This document shows, in pieces, positions 12,306 through 20,653 of a stretch of 64,000 bases of DNA; position 1 is the stretch's first letter; every line of letters starts with the position of its first letter. Made by a program: the position numbers and the translations under genes. The notes beneath the pieces are model-generated. The model did not search any database. It saw only the letters and a program-made list of their open reading frames with translations, and had not been told where the DNA came from. The DNA is taken from the NCBI RefSeq assembly GCF_001625595.1, contig NZ_AUXT01000112.1:1-64000 (forward strand). The letters run 5' to 3'. The DNA comes from Pseudoalteromonas luteoviolacea NCIMB 1942 (GTDB lineage: Bacteria; Pseudomonadota; Gammaproteobacteria; Enterobacterales; Alteromonadaceae).

Positions 12306-12832
12306 GATTTGTATAATTCTTGATGTATAAAGGGGGCCATTGCAAGTGTGAGCGCTTGTGTATATGAGCTCTCTCGCGTTGCTAAATTATTTGTTAATAA
12401 CCCAATTGCCCCACCTTTTTGTTTGATATTGGTAGTGTTAAAAACACGGTCCATGACATTACCTAACTCTTCACCTTGTTCAAGCGCATCATAGATTTTA
12501 TTGGGCAGTGGTAAGTTGCAGCTGCGCCCGACAATCGACTGCTCGTGATTGGCAATCACTACAAATGCGAATGTGGCTGCACCATAATCGAATTTAGCTG
12601 CGCCGCCTTCCATAGCACAATAGTAGTCGGCAAAGTGGTTAGCTTTTAGATATGATACCCGGTTTTTGGCCCCTGCAAGTGTATCAGCTTCGCCAAGAGG
12701 TTGATCTGCAACACCACTTGGTGCATGTAGACCTTCACATTGAATTTCGCTGGTGGGGAAGTAGCGTTCGAATATGGTTTTAGCAGCGTTTATTTTTACT
12801 GGGTTTTTTGAACCTACAAGCACCCTAATCAT
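12302..12832 (-). CDS. yjjX: Inosine/xanthosine triphosphatase YjjX
   Basis: NTPase of 176 residues that hydrolyses ITP and XTP, cleaning deaminated purines from the nucleotide pool. The N-terminal VGSKNPVKINA, the SGVADQPLGEADTLAGAKNR stretch and the GGA loop (AMEGGAA) are the family signatures. It is first in a two-gene minus-strand operon with yjjG, both house-cleaning nucleotide hydrolases. Length is normal for the family. Confidence 0.93.
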   Translation of the reverse strand: MIRVLVGSKNPVKINAAKTIFERYFPTSEIQCEGLHAPSGVADQPLGEADTLAGAKNRVSYLKANHFADYYCAMEGGAAKFDYGAATFAFVVIANHEQSIVGRSCNLPLPNKIYDALEQGEELGNVMDRVFNTTNIKQKGGAIGLLTNNLATRESSYTQALTLAMAPFIHQELYKS

Positions 12833-12894
12833 AGCGTCTTCTTATATTTCTAATTTAGTCGCTAGTGTACTGACCTCTGTAATGAATACGCAAA

Positions 12895-13794
12895 TTATAT
12901 TAGTAAATCTGTGGGGGCCAAGTTTTCATAAGCGCGTTTTTTAATGAGTAGATCTTTAATCAGCGGTGTTAACACTAATTCCATTGCGAGGCCCATTTTT
13001 CCTCCGGGTACCACAAGGGTGTTAACCCTAGACATGAAACTCCCTTCAATCATTTGCAAATAATAAGGAAAGTCCACATCGTCGATGCCTCTAAAGCGAA
13101 TTACTACAAAGCTTTCATCCAATGATGGAATGTCTTTGGCGCTAAATGGATTTGATGTATCAACAGTTGGCACTCGCTGAAAATTGATATGTGTGCGAGA
13201 AAACTGTGGGGTAATATGATTGATATAATCGTCCATACTCCTGACGATAGATGTCATAACCGCTTCTCTTGAGTGGCCTCTTTCATGGGTGTCGCGAATT
13301 AACTTTTGGATCCACTCCAAATTAATAATAGGTACCATGCCAATAAGCAGATCGACATGTTTGGCAACATTATGTTCCTCTGACACAACACCTCCATGTA
13401 ACCCCTCATAGAAAAGCATATCTGTATTTTGCTCTAGATCCTGATACGGCGTAAAGGTTCCTGGTAATTGATTGTAAGGAACCGCGTCATCAAATGTATG
13501 TAAGTACTTACGTATTCTCCCATTTCCAGTTTGTCCGTAACTAGAGAACAACGATTCTAAGGCCTCAAAATCATTGGCTTGCTGACCAAAATAGCTAAGA
13601 TGTTTGCCTTCTTGCAGCGCTTCTCGTTTTAGCTTATCCATTTCTGGTCGAGTATAGCGATGAAAGCTGTCCCCTTCTACAAATGCTGCTTTAGCATCAA
13701 GACTTCGAAATATGTGTTTTATAGCATTTGTTGTGGTGGTTGTGCCCGCGCCAGAACTGCCTGTAATCGCTATTATGGGGTGTTGTTGTGACAT
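12895..13794 (-). CDS. prkB: Phosphoribulokinase/uridine kinase family protein PrkB
   Basis: P-loop kinase of about 299 residues with Walker A GSSGAGTTTT near the N-terminus, resembling the PrkB protein of enterobacteria. PrkB is annotated as a phosphoribulokinase, but these organisms have no Calvin cycle, so the real substrate is uncertain. I chose ATG at 13794 (MSQQHPIIAI) because GAGG lies 5 bases upstream and homologues begin there; a longer reading from TTG at 13815 adds seven residues with no family support. Monocistronic, with no clear partner nearby. Confidence 0.9.
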   Translation of the reverse strand: MSQQHPIIAITGSSGAGTTTTTNAIKHIFRSLDAKAAFVEGDSFHRYTRPEMDKLKREALQEGKHLSYFGQQANDFEALESLFSSYGQTGNGRIRKYLHTFDDAVPYNQLPGTFTPYQDLEQNTDMLFYEGLHGGVVSEEHNVAKHVDLLIGMVPIINLEWIQKLIRDTHERGHSREAVMTSIVRSMDDYINHITPQFSRTHINFQRVPTVDTSNPFSAKDIPSLDESFVVIRFRGIDDVDFPYYLQMIEGSFMSRVNTLVVPGGKMGLAMELVLTPLIKDLLIKKRAYENLAPTDLLI

Positions 13795-14059
13795 CGAAAC
13801 CTCAAAATTTATCAAAAATGGCTCTACTTTAGGTAGTTATATACATTCTCTAAATACATATCCGGGTGCATGAGGGGCGTGTGAATCGCTGTTGTCACAC
13901 AACCATTGCCTTTCGATGTTACTGGAAGAGGAGAAATTCGCAAGCGCTTTGAAAAAGCCCTTGATTACGTTTTTCAACTCAAATTACTAAAAGGGACGTA
14001 CAAATCATTGGATTTATGCTTTTGCCTAGGTAAGATCAAAAATAAAAAAGGACTCACCA

Positions 14060-14923
14060 ATGATAAAAAAAGTTCTCAAGGTGCTAAGCATTAGCTGTTT
14101 GATGACCGTGTTGGGCACGCAGGCTTCAATGCCAAAGAGCCAAATTTGGTTGGCTAAGGAATCTAAAGAAGGGTTCTTTGTAAAGCCTGTAACGGGCTCA
14201 GATGCTTATCACAATCAACCATTGCTTACTCACCAAGGTTTGTTTTATACCAAAGAGTTGAAGTCTGGATCTGGGACACAGACCGATCTTTTCTTTTATA
14301 ACTTTGCAAATGACAAGCACTCGAACATAACGAACACTCCCGTATCTGAATACTCACCCACAATTTACCCTCATGATAATGGTGTTTCTGCAATTGTGGT
14401 TGAGCCATCGGGGGAGCAGAAACTCTGGTTCTATCCAAATGACAAAAGTGTGCCGCCATCACGTATTTTCGAGCATATTGAACCCGTTGGTTACCATGTG
14501 TGGGGGAAAAATAGAGACGTGATGATGTTTATTCTAGGCACGCCGCATACCTTACAGTTTACGGATATCACTGGTCATTTGCCTAAATTAATAGCAAAAG
14601 ATATCGGTAGAAGTCTTGCATATAACCGTACGGCTGACGTTTACAGTTTTACCTATACAGAAAACAATATGCATTGGTTTGCAACGTACTCAGAACAGTT
14701 AAAATCGGTAAAAAAACACTTTGCCTTGCCTGCTAAAGTTAAGGATTATACGTGGTTTGATGACAATACCATTGCCTACGCTGTTGGAAATCGAGTTTTT
14801 ACACGAAACTTCGCCATGCCAAAAAAAGTGGTTTTGTGGAAAGATCTTCAGGATTATTGCTCAACAAATATCACGCGGTTAAGTTATAATCACGAAGCAC
14901 TGGCTTTTGTTTGTAGTGAGTGA
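14060..14923 (+). CDS. Exported hypothetical protein, beta-propeller-like
   Basis: A 287-residue protein with a signal peptide (about 1-22, cleavage after TQAS). The rest is beta-rich with repeated segments of the kind seen in TolB/WD40-like periplasmic propellers, for example TPVSEYSPTIYPHDNG and GEQKLWFYP. No catalytic motif is visible. The ribosome site AAGGA lies 8 bases before ATG. It sits alone between prkB and galE. I do not recognise a named family, so propeller fold and periplasmic location are inferences. Confidence 0.7.
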   Translation: MIKKVLKVLSISCLMTVLGTQASMPKSQIWLAKESKEGFFVKPVTGSDAYHNQPLLTHQGLFYTKELKSGSGTQTDLFFYNFANDKHSNITNTPVSEYSPTIYPHDNGVSAIVVEPSGEQKLWFYPNDKSVPPSRIFEHIEPVGYHVWGKNRDVMMFILGTPHTLQFTDITGHLPKLIAKDIGRSLAYNRTADVYSFTYTENNMHWFATYSEQLKSVKKHFALPAKVKDYTWFDDNTIAYAVGNRVFTRNFAMPKKVVLWKDLQDYCSTNITRLSYNHEALAFVCSE

Positions 14924-14994
14924 TAGTTTACTGAACTTAAAGGGCGGTCAGCTAAATGGTAACGAATTTAAATTATTGATATAGGTAATAAAAT

Positions 14995-16011
14995 ATGGCT
15001 GTTTTGGTAACTGGCGGCGCGGGCTATATTGGGTCTCACACCGTTGTCGAGCTGTTAATGCAGGGAGATGAAGTCATAGTAATTGATAACTTGGCTAATT
15101 CTTCTGAAATTGCACTTGAGAGAGTTTCTGAGATAACGGGAAAGCAGGTAACGTTTTACCAAGGAGATATCTTAGATAGAGAGTTTGTCGACTTTGTCTT
15201 TGAAAAGCACAATATTGAGCAAGTAATTCATTTTGCGGGATTGAAAGCAGTTGGCGAGTCTGTTTTAAAACCTATTGAGTACTATCAAAATAATGTACAA
15301 GGTACCTTAACGTTATTGGATGCCATGCGTGCTGCTAATGTATTTAAAATTGTCTTTAGCTCATCGGCAACTGTGTATGGTGATCCAGCCAGCCTACCTA
15401 TTCGAGAAGACTTTCCCACGGGTGTAACAACAAACCCTTACGGCACGTCTAAATTGATGGTGGAGCTAGTTCTTAAGGACTTAGCTCAGTCAGATCCTCG
15501 CTGGTCCATTGCTATCTTGCGCTACTTTAACCCTGTGGGCGCACATATTTCAGGATTAATTGGAGAAGATCCCAATGGCATTCCAAATAACTTATTACCT
15601 TACATAACTCAGGTAGCTGTGGGTAAATTAACCAGCTTAGGTGTGTTCGGCAATGATTATGACACACCGGACGGTACCGGTGTGCGTGACTATATTCACG
15701 TTGTAGATTTAGCCTTAGGTCACCTTAAAGCGATGTTAAAAATTGCAGCAGACAATGGGGTGCACATTTATAATCTCGGTACTGGGAATGGGTACTCAGT
15801 CTTGGAAATGGTAAAAGCCTTCGAAGAAGCCTCGCAAGAAGCTGTACCATATCAGATTAAACCTCGCAGAGAAGGGGATATTGCAGCATGCTATGCGGAC
15901 CCTGAAAAAGCCCATCAAGAGCTTGGTTGGAAAGCGATAAGAGGCATAGGCGAAATGATGACTGATTCGTGGAATTGGCAGAAAAACAATCCACAAGGTT
16001 ATAGGCTGTAA
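14995..16011 (+). CDS. galE: UDP-glucose 4-epimerase
   Basis: Short-chain dehydrogenase-fold epimerase of 338 residues interconverting UDP-glucose and UDP-galactose with bound NAD. The Rossmann motif is [10 protein letters not shown] (G7, G10, G13), and the catalytic S124, Y149 and K153 fall at the same numbers as in E. coli GalE. It stands alone, without galT or galK, so it probably supplies UDP-galactose for lipopolysaccharide or exopolysaccharide rather than for galactose breakdown. A strong terminator follows at 16060. Confidence 0.97.
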   Translation: MAVLVTGGAGYIGSHTVVELLMQGDEVIVIDNLANSSEIALERVSEITGKQVTFYQGDILDREFVDFVFEKHNIEQVIHFAGLKAVGESVLKPIEYYQNNVQGTLTLLDAMRAANVFKIVFSSSATVYGDPASLPIREDFPTGVTTNPYGTSKLMVELVLKDLAQSDPRWSIAILRYFNPVGAHISGLIGEDPNGIPNNLLPYITQVAVGKLTSLGVFGNDYDTPDGTGVRDYIHVVDLALGHLKAMLKIAADNGVHIYNLGTGNGYSVLEMVKAFEEASQEAVPYQIKPRREGDIAACYADPEKAHQELGWKAIRGIGEMMTDSWNWQKNNPQGYRL

Positions 16012-16059
16012 ATTAACTAACTGTACTAATGAGTCTCAACTCTGAGGGCTGATGGAACA

Positions 16060-16093
16060 GCATCGCGAAATAGATTAATTGCGATGCTTTTTT
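16060..16093 (+). terminator. Rho-independent terminator after galE
   Basis: Stem GCATCGC (16060-16066) / GCGATGC (16081-16087), followed at once by six T. This isolates galE from the small-peptide gene downstream. Confidence 0.88.
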
Positions 16094-16352
16094 AATTGCG
16101 AGATTTGCATGCTGCAGTTTTATTTTTTGGTTTGATTCAGTTATTGGCAATGAAAAACTGTGTTGTGCCTCTCAAAATTTATTCATTATTACGATAAAGC
16201 ACAATAATTCCCCTTTCTACTTTTCAGTTCATCACTTATCATTAATCTGTCTATTTCAAATACATGCTGGATTGAACTCAGCAGTAAAATGAGTTAACTT
16301 TGATGCAACAATTTTGCTGTAGACTATTAAAAAATTCATAAGGATAGGTTAT
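16094..16352 (+). other. Intergenic region upstream of the small Gly-rich peptide gene
   Basis: With the galE terminator this makes a 341-base gap. It is AT-rich and holds no ORF I would support. The promoter of the 16353 gene must lie here. A TTGATG at about 16300 could be a -35 element, but I see no convincing -10 at the right distance. Confidence 0.4.
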
Positions 16353-16580
16353 ATGTTATTGAAAAAAAATAAGTTTATGCAAATACCTGATGGTGGCAAC
16401 ACACCACAAATTGAAAATACTGCTTCTTCTTCGAGTATAAAAATGCAAAACAGTGAAGGTCGGAAAAAGAGCATTCGCACTCTTACTAGTCGTCAACTTA
16501 TGATGCTTGAAAGAGGGTATGGGGGTAACGGTGGAGGACAGGAGCCTCCTATGGCGATGGCTTTACTTTGGCGTAATTAA
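16353..16580 (+). CDS. Small Gly-rich peptide, candidate secreted peptide or bacteriocin precursor
   Basis: A 75-residue ORF with a good ribosome site (AAGGATAGG, then ATG at 16353). I recognise no database family. Residues 42-55 read RTLTSRQLMMLERG, which lines up with the double-glycine leader of class II microcins (microcin V: MRTLTLNELDSVSGG), but with Arg in place of the first Gly. The rest is Gly-rich (YGGNGGG) and ends PPMAMALLWRN. A GG also sits at residues 14-15. There is no Cys and no transmembrane helix. A five-helix membrane protein follows 42 bases downstream on the same strand and could be an immunity or export partner. Function is hypothesis only. Confidence 0.6.
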   Translation: MLLKKNKFMQIPDGGNTPQIENTASSSSIKMQNSEGRKKSIRTLTSRQLMMLERGYGGNGGGQEPPMAMALLWRN

Positions 16581-16622
16581 CCAAATCAAGCAATTAAAAT
16601 TACATCGCGCTGAAGGAATAAC

Positions 16623-17174
16623 ATGAATGAATTGTTAGCAGTAATTAACTGGGGAATTATAGGGCTGGAAGTGTTTGTATTTGCATTTCTGATCGTAAAA
16701 TTTTGGAAGTTAAAGTTCCATTTGTTTTTCGGTGGAAGAGATAGCCTTAAAACAATTAAAGACCACGAACTTCATTCATGTTTTTTGACCGCTCTTTGTG
16801 TACTGACCTTTCATTTTATTGGTGCAGGCCTGACTGAAATTTTATTGTCTCTCGAACTTGAAAAAATGAAACTAAGACAACTGTTTTATTGTGTGCAAAT
16901 TGCAACTTTTGCGTCCCTAGCGGTGATTCTATATTTGCTGCATAGCATTCGTCATTGCACTTTTTCTAGAGCTGCACTGAACTGCATGTATATTATTGTG
17001 CTCATAATGACTGCTAATTTAATTCAATTGGTTGCGCGTGGGTATTTAGATTTCAATGGCTTATCACCACTTTATAGAGTTATTTCTGTAACTGGTAACT
17101 TGATTACTTTGGTTGTTGTTGCCAAATATCCATTGAGTCAAGTAATGAGTTTAAGAAAAAGTGATGAAGCTTAG
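16623..17174 (+). CDS. Five-helix membrane protein, possible partner of the small peptide
   Basis: A 183-residue protein with five predicted membrane helices at about 4-28, 53-77, 88-110, 118-138 and 147-168, and no recognised domain. A good ribosome site (GAAGGA) precedes ATG at 16623. It follows the 75-residue peptide gene on the same strand with no terminator between, so they are probably co-transcribed. Peptide plus membrane protein is the arrangement of bacteriocin/immunity pairs, but nothing in the sequence proves that role. Confidence 0.65.
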   Translation: MNELLAVINWGIIGLEVFVFAFLIVKFWKLKFHLFFGGRDSLKTIKDHELHSCFLTALCVLTFHFIGAGLTEILLSLELEKMKLRQLFYCVQIATFASLAVILYLLHSIRHCTFSRAALNCMYIIVLIMTANLIQLVARGYLDFNGLSPLYRVISVTGNLITLVVVAKYPLSQVMSLRKSDEA

Positions 17175-17594
17175 ACTTATCAAATAATTAGAGCCTAGAT
17201 GTGCGGCCTTTTTATAAAGAGCACACACTGTTTTGACGCGTACAAAAAACGCTTAAACTGATACAAATGGCTTTTCACTAACAGCAGATTGTTCTGCTAC
17301 TATTACCGAATCTTAAACTAGCAAAATGGTCCTGTTTTAACTCACAATGGTATTACCTATATTCACTTTCTTACTTTGACTCTTTTACTGAACGTTTAGC
17401 TTTCATTGTGTATAATCTTTCCATTAGATTTTGCTCGTATACGACATTTATGGCGGGTCTCTCAGCTATGGTTTTATGATGGTGTAAAACGCAATGCTGT
17501 TAGCTCCTTTTAATATTTGTCCGACGCAATTAGGGGTCCTCTTGAGGCACTCTACAAAGAAAAATGTAGCAAAAAGCGAATTTATGGCGAAGTA
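17175..17594 (+). other. Intergenic region upstream of dusA
   Basis: About 420 bases with no supported gene. A TATAAT lies at 17411-17416 but has no good -35 at 16-18 bases. An in-frame extension of dusA from 17517 exists but lacks family support. Confidence 0.4.
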
Positions 17595-18617
17595 ATGAGT
17601 ATAGAAAACTTAGACAAATCAAATGCTAACCCTGTGAGTACAAACGATTCGGCATTTCGTCGTTTCTCCGTTGCACCTATGTTGGATTGGACGGACCGAC
17701 ATTGTAGAACTTTTCACCGTCAGTTAAGCAAACACGCAGTGCTGTACACAGAAATGATTACAACCGGTGCAATCATCTACGGTAAAGGTGATTACCTTGC
17801 TTTCGGAGAGCATGAAATGCCGGTAGCTTTGCAGCTTGGAGGCTCAGACCCTAAAGCGTTGGCTGAATGTGCCAAGCGTGCTCAAGAATACGGGTATAAC
17901 GAAGTTAATTTGAACGTAGGTTGCCCGTCAGATCGCGTTCAGAATGGCCGTTTTGGTGCTTGTCTTATGGCTGAACCCAAATTAGTTGCCGATTGTCTTG
18001 CTGCAATGAAGACCGAGGTAACTGTACCTGTTACAGTAAAGACCAGAATTGGCATTGATGAGCAGGACTCATATGAGTTTTTGACGGATTTAATTGAGGC
18101 TTCACATGAGATTGGGTGTGACGACTTCATTATTCATGCTCGAAAAGCGTGGCTTCAAGGCTTGAGTCCAAAAGAAAACCGTGAGATCCCACCTCTTGAT
18201 TACCCGCGAGTTTATAAACTTAAACAAGATTTCCCTCATCTTCATATTAGTATTAACGGTGGGGTAAAAACGCTGGAAGAGTGTCAACACCATTTAACAC
18301 ACATTGATGGTGTTATGATTGGGCGTGAAGCATACAGCAATCCGTTTTTACTCTCTCAAGTAGACGAAAAGCTATTTGGCGCTACGCCATTTAATCTTAC
18401 TCGACATGAAATAGTACGAAGCATGTACGATTACTTCGAAAAGGAAATGAGCCGAGGTGCAAATTTCTGGCATATCGCACGACATATGTTAGGGATATTT
18501 CAAAATCAGCCTGGTGCTAGAGGGTTTAGACGTCACTTGTCTGAGAATGGACATAAAAAAGATGCAGATATTAGCGTAATGGAAAAAGCGCTGACTTTTG
18601 TACCTGAGAATAAATAA
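17595..18617 (+). CDS. dusA: tRNA-dihydrouridine(20/20a) synthase DusA
   Basis: FMN-dependent TIM-barrel enzyme that uses NADPH to reduce uridines 20/20a in the D-loop of tRNA. The family signature [15 protein letters not shown] opens the barrel, the catalytic Cys is in [19 protein letters not shown], and the FMN/tRNA-binding segments INGGVKT and GVMIGREAY follow. I chose ATG at 17595 (340 residues): the N-terminus before the barrel varies in the family, and 26 further residues from 17517 have no such support. The ribosome site is weak, so this start is the least certain part. Confidence 0.95.
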   Translation: MSIENLDKSNANPVSTNDSAFRRFSVAPMLDWTDRHCRTFHRQLSKHAVLYTEMITTGAIIYGKGDYLAFGEHEMPVALQLGGSDPKALAECAKRAQEYGYNEVNLNVGCPSDRVQNGRFGACLMAEPKLVADCLAAMKTEVTVPVTVKTRIGIDEQDSYEFLTDLIEASHEIGCDDFIIHARKAWLQGLSPKENREIPPLDYPRVYKLKQDFPHLHISINGGVKTLEECQHHLTHIDGVMIGREAYSNPFLLSQVDEKLFGATPFNLTRHEIVRSMYDYFEKEMSRGANFWHIARHMLGIFQNQPGARGFRRHLSENGHKKDADISVMEKALTFVPENK

Positions 18618-18621
18618 ATTA

Positions 18622-18645
18622 AGGTTGATTAATAACCTACTTTTT
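18622..18645 (+). terminator. Weak terminator after dusA
   Basis: Short stem AGGTT / AACCT with a 7-base loop, then ACTTTTT. It lies between dusA and the PspA-like operon. Confidence 0.45.
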
Positions 18646-18733
18646 AGCCAATTTCACTAAAAATTCGTTGCTTAATGTATCAGATGTTTGCTGTTTTTAT
18701 TGTAAGGTGCTGAATTGTATGGGTTTTTAATTT

Positions 18734-18749
18734 TGGCACAATGATTGGA
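18734..18749 (+). promoter_or_regulatory. Sigma-54-type -24/-12 promoter of the PspA-like operon
   Basis: TGGCAC-N5-TTGGA: the -24 GG (18735-18736) and the -12 G (18747) are separated by exactly 10 bases, as RpoN requires. Only the -12 C is replaced by G. Transcription would start near 18759, leaving a leader of about 27 bases to the ATG at 18786. In E. coli pspA is RpoN/PspF dependent, so the position is meaningful. No pspF gene is in the window. Confidence 0.6.
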
Positions 18750-18785
18750 ACTGTAAAGCCATTATATGTCTTAAAGGAACATGTT

Positions 18786-19472
18786 ATGGCTTTAATTAAT
18801 CGTATCGAAGATTTTATAAAATCAGAATTCAATGCACTTTTGGACAACTCAGAGCGTCCTATTAATACTCCCCAAGCATCATATCGAGCGCTACAAGAAG
18901 CTCTGACTTCGAGCAGAGAGTTAGCTGCAAAATTAATTTGCGAAAAGAAGATGTTGCAACGCCAAATTCATATCAATACAGACAAAATGCAAGATTGGTA
19001 TGAAAAAGCTCAGTACGCAGTCGAAAAAGAAAGAGACGATTTGGCTAGAGCTGCACTAGAAGAAAAGCACAAATGTGCGCACTCAATTGAGCGATCGCAT
19101 ACAGACTTGGATGAAGTTTGTCGCGCTCTTGAAAACGTTGAAAGTGATATTACAACCCTGAAAAACAAAATAAGAAGCCTAATAGGTAGCGATGAGCATC
19201 AATCTATAAGAGAAGATGCTTTATCGGCAAGGCTCAAAATTAAAGAAATACTCAACAATCCTGCAGTCCAGAGTCTTTACGCACAATTCGAAACGCTTGA
19301 GCGCAAGCTGACAAAAGCAGAATCAAAGGACGAGTACAGTGCGGATACTCAACGACGCAAAACACAACACGCATTTAATGAATTGCTCAAAAGTGAAAAC
19401 GTTGAATTAATGTTGCAGTCGCTAAAAAGGAAAATTTCTTCGAACTCATCACAAAAATCTACAGCCAATTAG
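18786..19472 (+). CDS. PspA/IM30-like coiled-coil protein
   Basis: A 228-residue, mostly helical protein rich in charged heptads (about 30-225), starting MALINRIEDFIKSEFNALLD. That N-terminus, amphipathic with phenylalanines, looks like the membrane-binding helix of PspA/IM30. PspA-family proteins polymerise on stressed inner membranes. I chose ATG at 18786 because AAAGGAAC precedes it and the longer frame from 18741 would start inside the sigma-54 promoter. PspC follows 8 bases later, supporting the assignment. The sequence is more divergent than E. coli PspA, so family level only. Confidence 0.75.
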   Translation: MALINRIEDFIKSEFNALLDNSERPINTPQASYRALQEALTSSRELAAKLICEKKMLQRQIHINTDKMQDWYEKAQYAVEKERDDLARAALEEKHKCAHSIERSHTDLDEVCRALENVESDITTLKNKIRSLIGSDEHQSIREDALSARLKIKEILNNPAVQSLYAQFETLERKLTKAESKDEYSADTQRRKTQHAFNELLKSENVELMLQSLKRKISSNSSQKSTAN

Positions 19473-19480
19473 GAGGCAAT

Positions 19481-19681
19481 ATGAACTCAGAATTATATCA
19501 GTCTCAAGATAAAAATGTATCGAAGAAAAAGATCGCTGGTGTCTGTATTCTGCTCGCTAAGCGGTTAGACTTACCTGTATGGTTGGTACGTGTTTTAGTC
19601 ATTTTACTCGCCATGAAATTTACTTGGCCATGCATCATCGGCTATGGGATTGCATGGTTATGCATGTCGGAAGACAAATAG
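19481..19681 (+). CDS. pspC: PspC-domain membrane protein
   Basis: A 66-residue protein with a PspC domain: a basic, Gly-containing segment (KKKIAGVCILLAKRLDLP) followed by one hydrophobic stretch (about 33-60). In the phage-shock response PspC sits in the inner membrane and, with PspB, senses damage and binds PspA. Here pspB is missing and another membrane protein follows. An AGGAGG ribosome site lies just before its start. Confidence 0.85.
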   Translation: MNSELYQSQDKNVSKKKIAGVCILLAKRLDLPVWLVRVLVILLAMKFTWPCIIGYGIAWLCMSEDK

Positions 19682-19689
19682 GAGGTGTT

Positions 19690-20013
19690 ATGAAAGCAGC
19701 AGTGGCTATAGTATTTTTATTACTGGCTTTATCGGCAATTTCTTGGCTATCGGCCCCAATTGCGCTTCTGAGCATGCCTGACTTTGTTTATGAAATGAGT
19801 TGGGTTGATATGGAGATAGGTGGTTTTTTAGCTTTGATCCTGGTGTTTTTTGCTTTTGTTGCGCTGCTCAGTATAGGGATGCTGGGTGTGGGGTTAGTGG
19901 TGCTCATTGGGCTAGTGTTAGCACTTCTTTTTGGCTCGGTAATAATCGCACTGCCACTTTGCTTACTGATTTTATTTGCTTGGTTGATAAGTGACGAGTG
20001 GTCTCTTTGTTAA
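19690..20013 (+). CDS. Small hydrophobic membrane protein of the Psp-like operon
   Basis: A 107-residue protein that is almost all membrane helix (about 3-28, 38-65, 66-85 and 86-104). ATG at 19690 has a perfect GGAGGT at 19681-19686 that overlaps the pspC stop. A longer frame reading from 19579 is inside pspC and is not used. I do not recognise the family. Its place suggests it replaces PspB or another Psp membrane partner; that is inference. Confidence 0.7.
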   Translation: MKAAVAIVFLLLALSAISWLSAPIALLSMPDFVYEMSWVDMEIGGFLALILVFFAFVALLSIGMLGVGLVVLIGLVLALLFGSVIIALPLCLLILFAWLISDEWSLC

Positions 20014-20129
20014 AATTAGACAATGAAACGAAGCGGAGGAAGTACGTATTTTGCTGTGAATTCAGCTCGTAACAACGGTATACTAAGCGTATTCAATACT
20101 GGTTTAGTCAGAATTATAGGAATCCTATC

Positions 20130-20645
20130 ATGCTTAGAACTGTTGCACTCATTTCGCTTCTTTCATTCTCTAGTTATAGCACTGCGCACAACCATCAACA
20201 TGATGGCCATCAGCACAGTACACATCAACATGCAAGCCATAATTCAGCAAGCCTTCAGGTTTCAAACGCAAAGATCCGAGCGTTTTTACCTGCAGCGAAA
20301 TCAACAGCAGGTTACTTGACTCTAGATAATAAAACGAAAAAGCCGATTACGATTGTAAAAGCTAAAATTGAAGGGTTAGGTCGTGTTGAAATTCATGAAC
20401 ATATACATAGTAACGGTATGATGAAAATGCAGCCGGTAAAGAACTTAGTTGTACCAGCAAATGGCCAAGTGGAGTTTAAACCAGGTGGCTATCATTTGAT
20501 GGCGTTTGAGCCAAAAGTGAAGTTAAAAGTAGGCGAAACCCGTAATCTCACACTATATTTTTCAGATGGTGAGAAAGTTGAAAACAAAATAAAAGTGGTT
20601 TCTTTAAAAGATGCATTTTCTTCTGAGTCACACCATCATCATTAG
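20130..20645 (+). CDS. Periplasmic copper chaperone PCu(A)C with His-rich ends
   Basis: A 171-residue exported protein: signal peptide (about 1-19), a His-rich segment (20-37, ten His), then a PCu(A)C domain. The copper motif H-x10-M-x21-H-x-M is exact at H89, M100, H122 and M124. The C-terminus ends in HHHH. PCu(A)C proteins carry Cu(I) in the periplasm and help load the Cu(A) site of cytochrome oxidase. The His-rich ends suggest extra Cu(II) capture. No Sco partner is adjacent; DUF2333 follows after 8 bases on the same strand. Confidence 0.92.
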   Translation: MLRTVALISLLSFSSYSTAHNHQHDGHQHSTHQHASHNSASLQVSNAKIRAFLPAAKSTAGYLTLDNKTKKPITIVKAKIEGLGRVEIHEHIHSNGMMKMQPVKNLVVPANGQVEFKPGGYHLMAFEPKVKLKVGETRNLTLYFSDGEKVENKIKVVSLKDAFSSESHHHH

Positions 20646-20653
20646 GAGCTAGG

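Noticed and set aside
13906-14094. 62-residue ORF before the 14060 gene
   Set aside because: Overlaps the start of a gene with a signal peptide and its own ribosome site; composition is not protein-like.
17517-17594. N-terminal extension of dusA
   Set aside because: The extra 26 residues are basic, not family-like, and no ribosome site precedes 17517.
18741-18785. N-terminal extension of the PspA-like gene
   Set aside because: The extension lies inside the sigma-54-type promoter and before the expected transcription start.
20023-20319. 98-residue ORF on the plus strand
   Set aside because: It overlaps the copper chaperone gene in another frame for most of its length, has no clear family and no good ribosome site.
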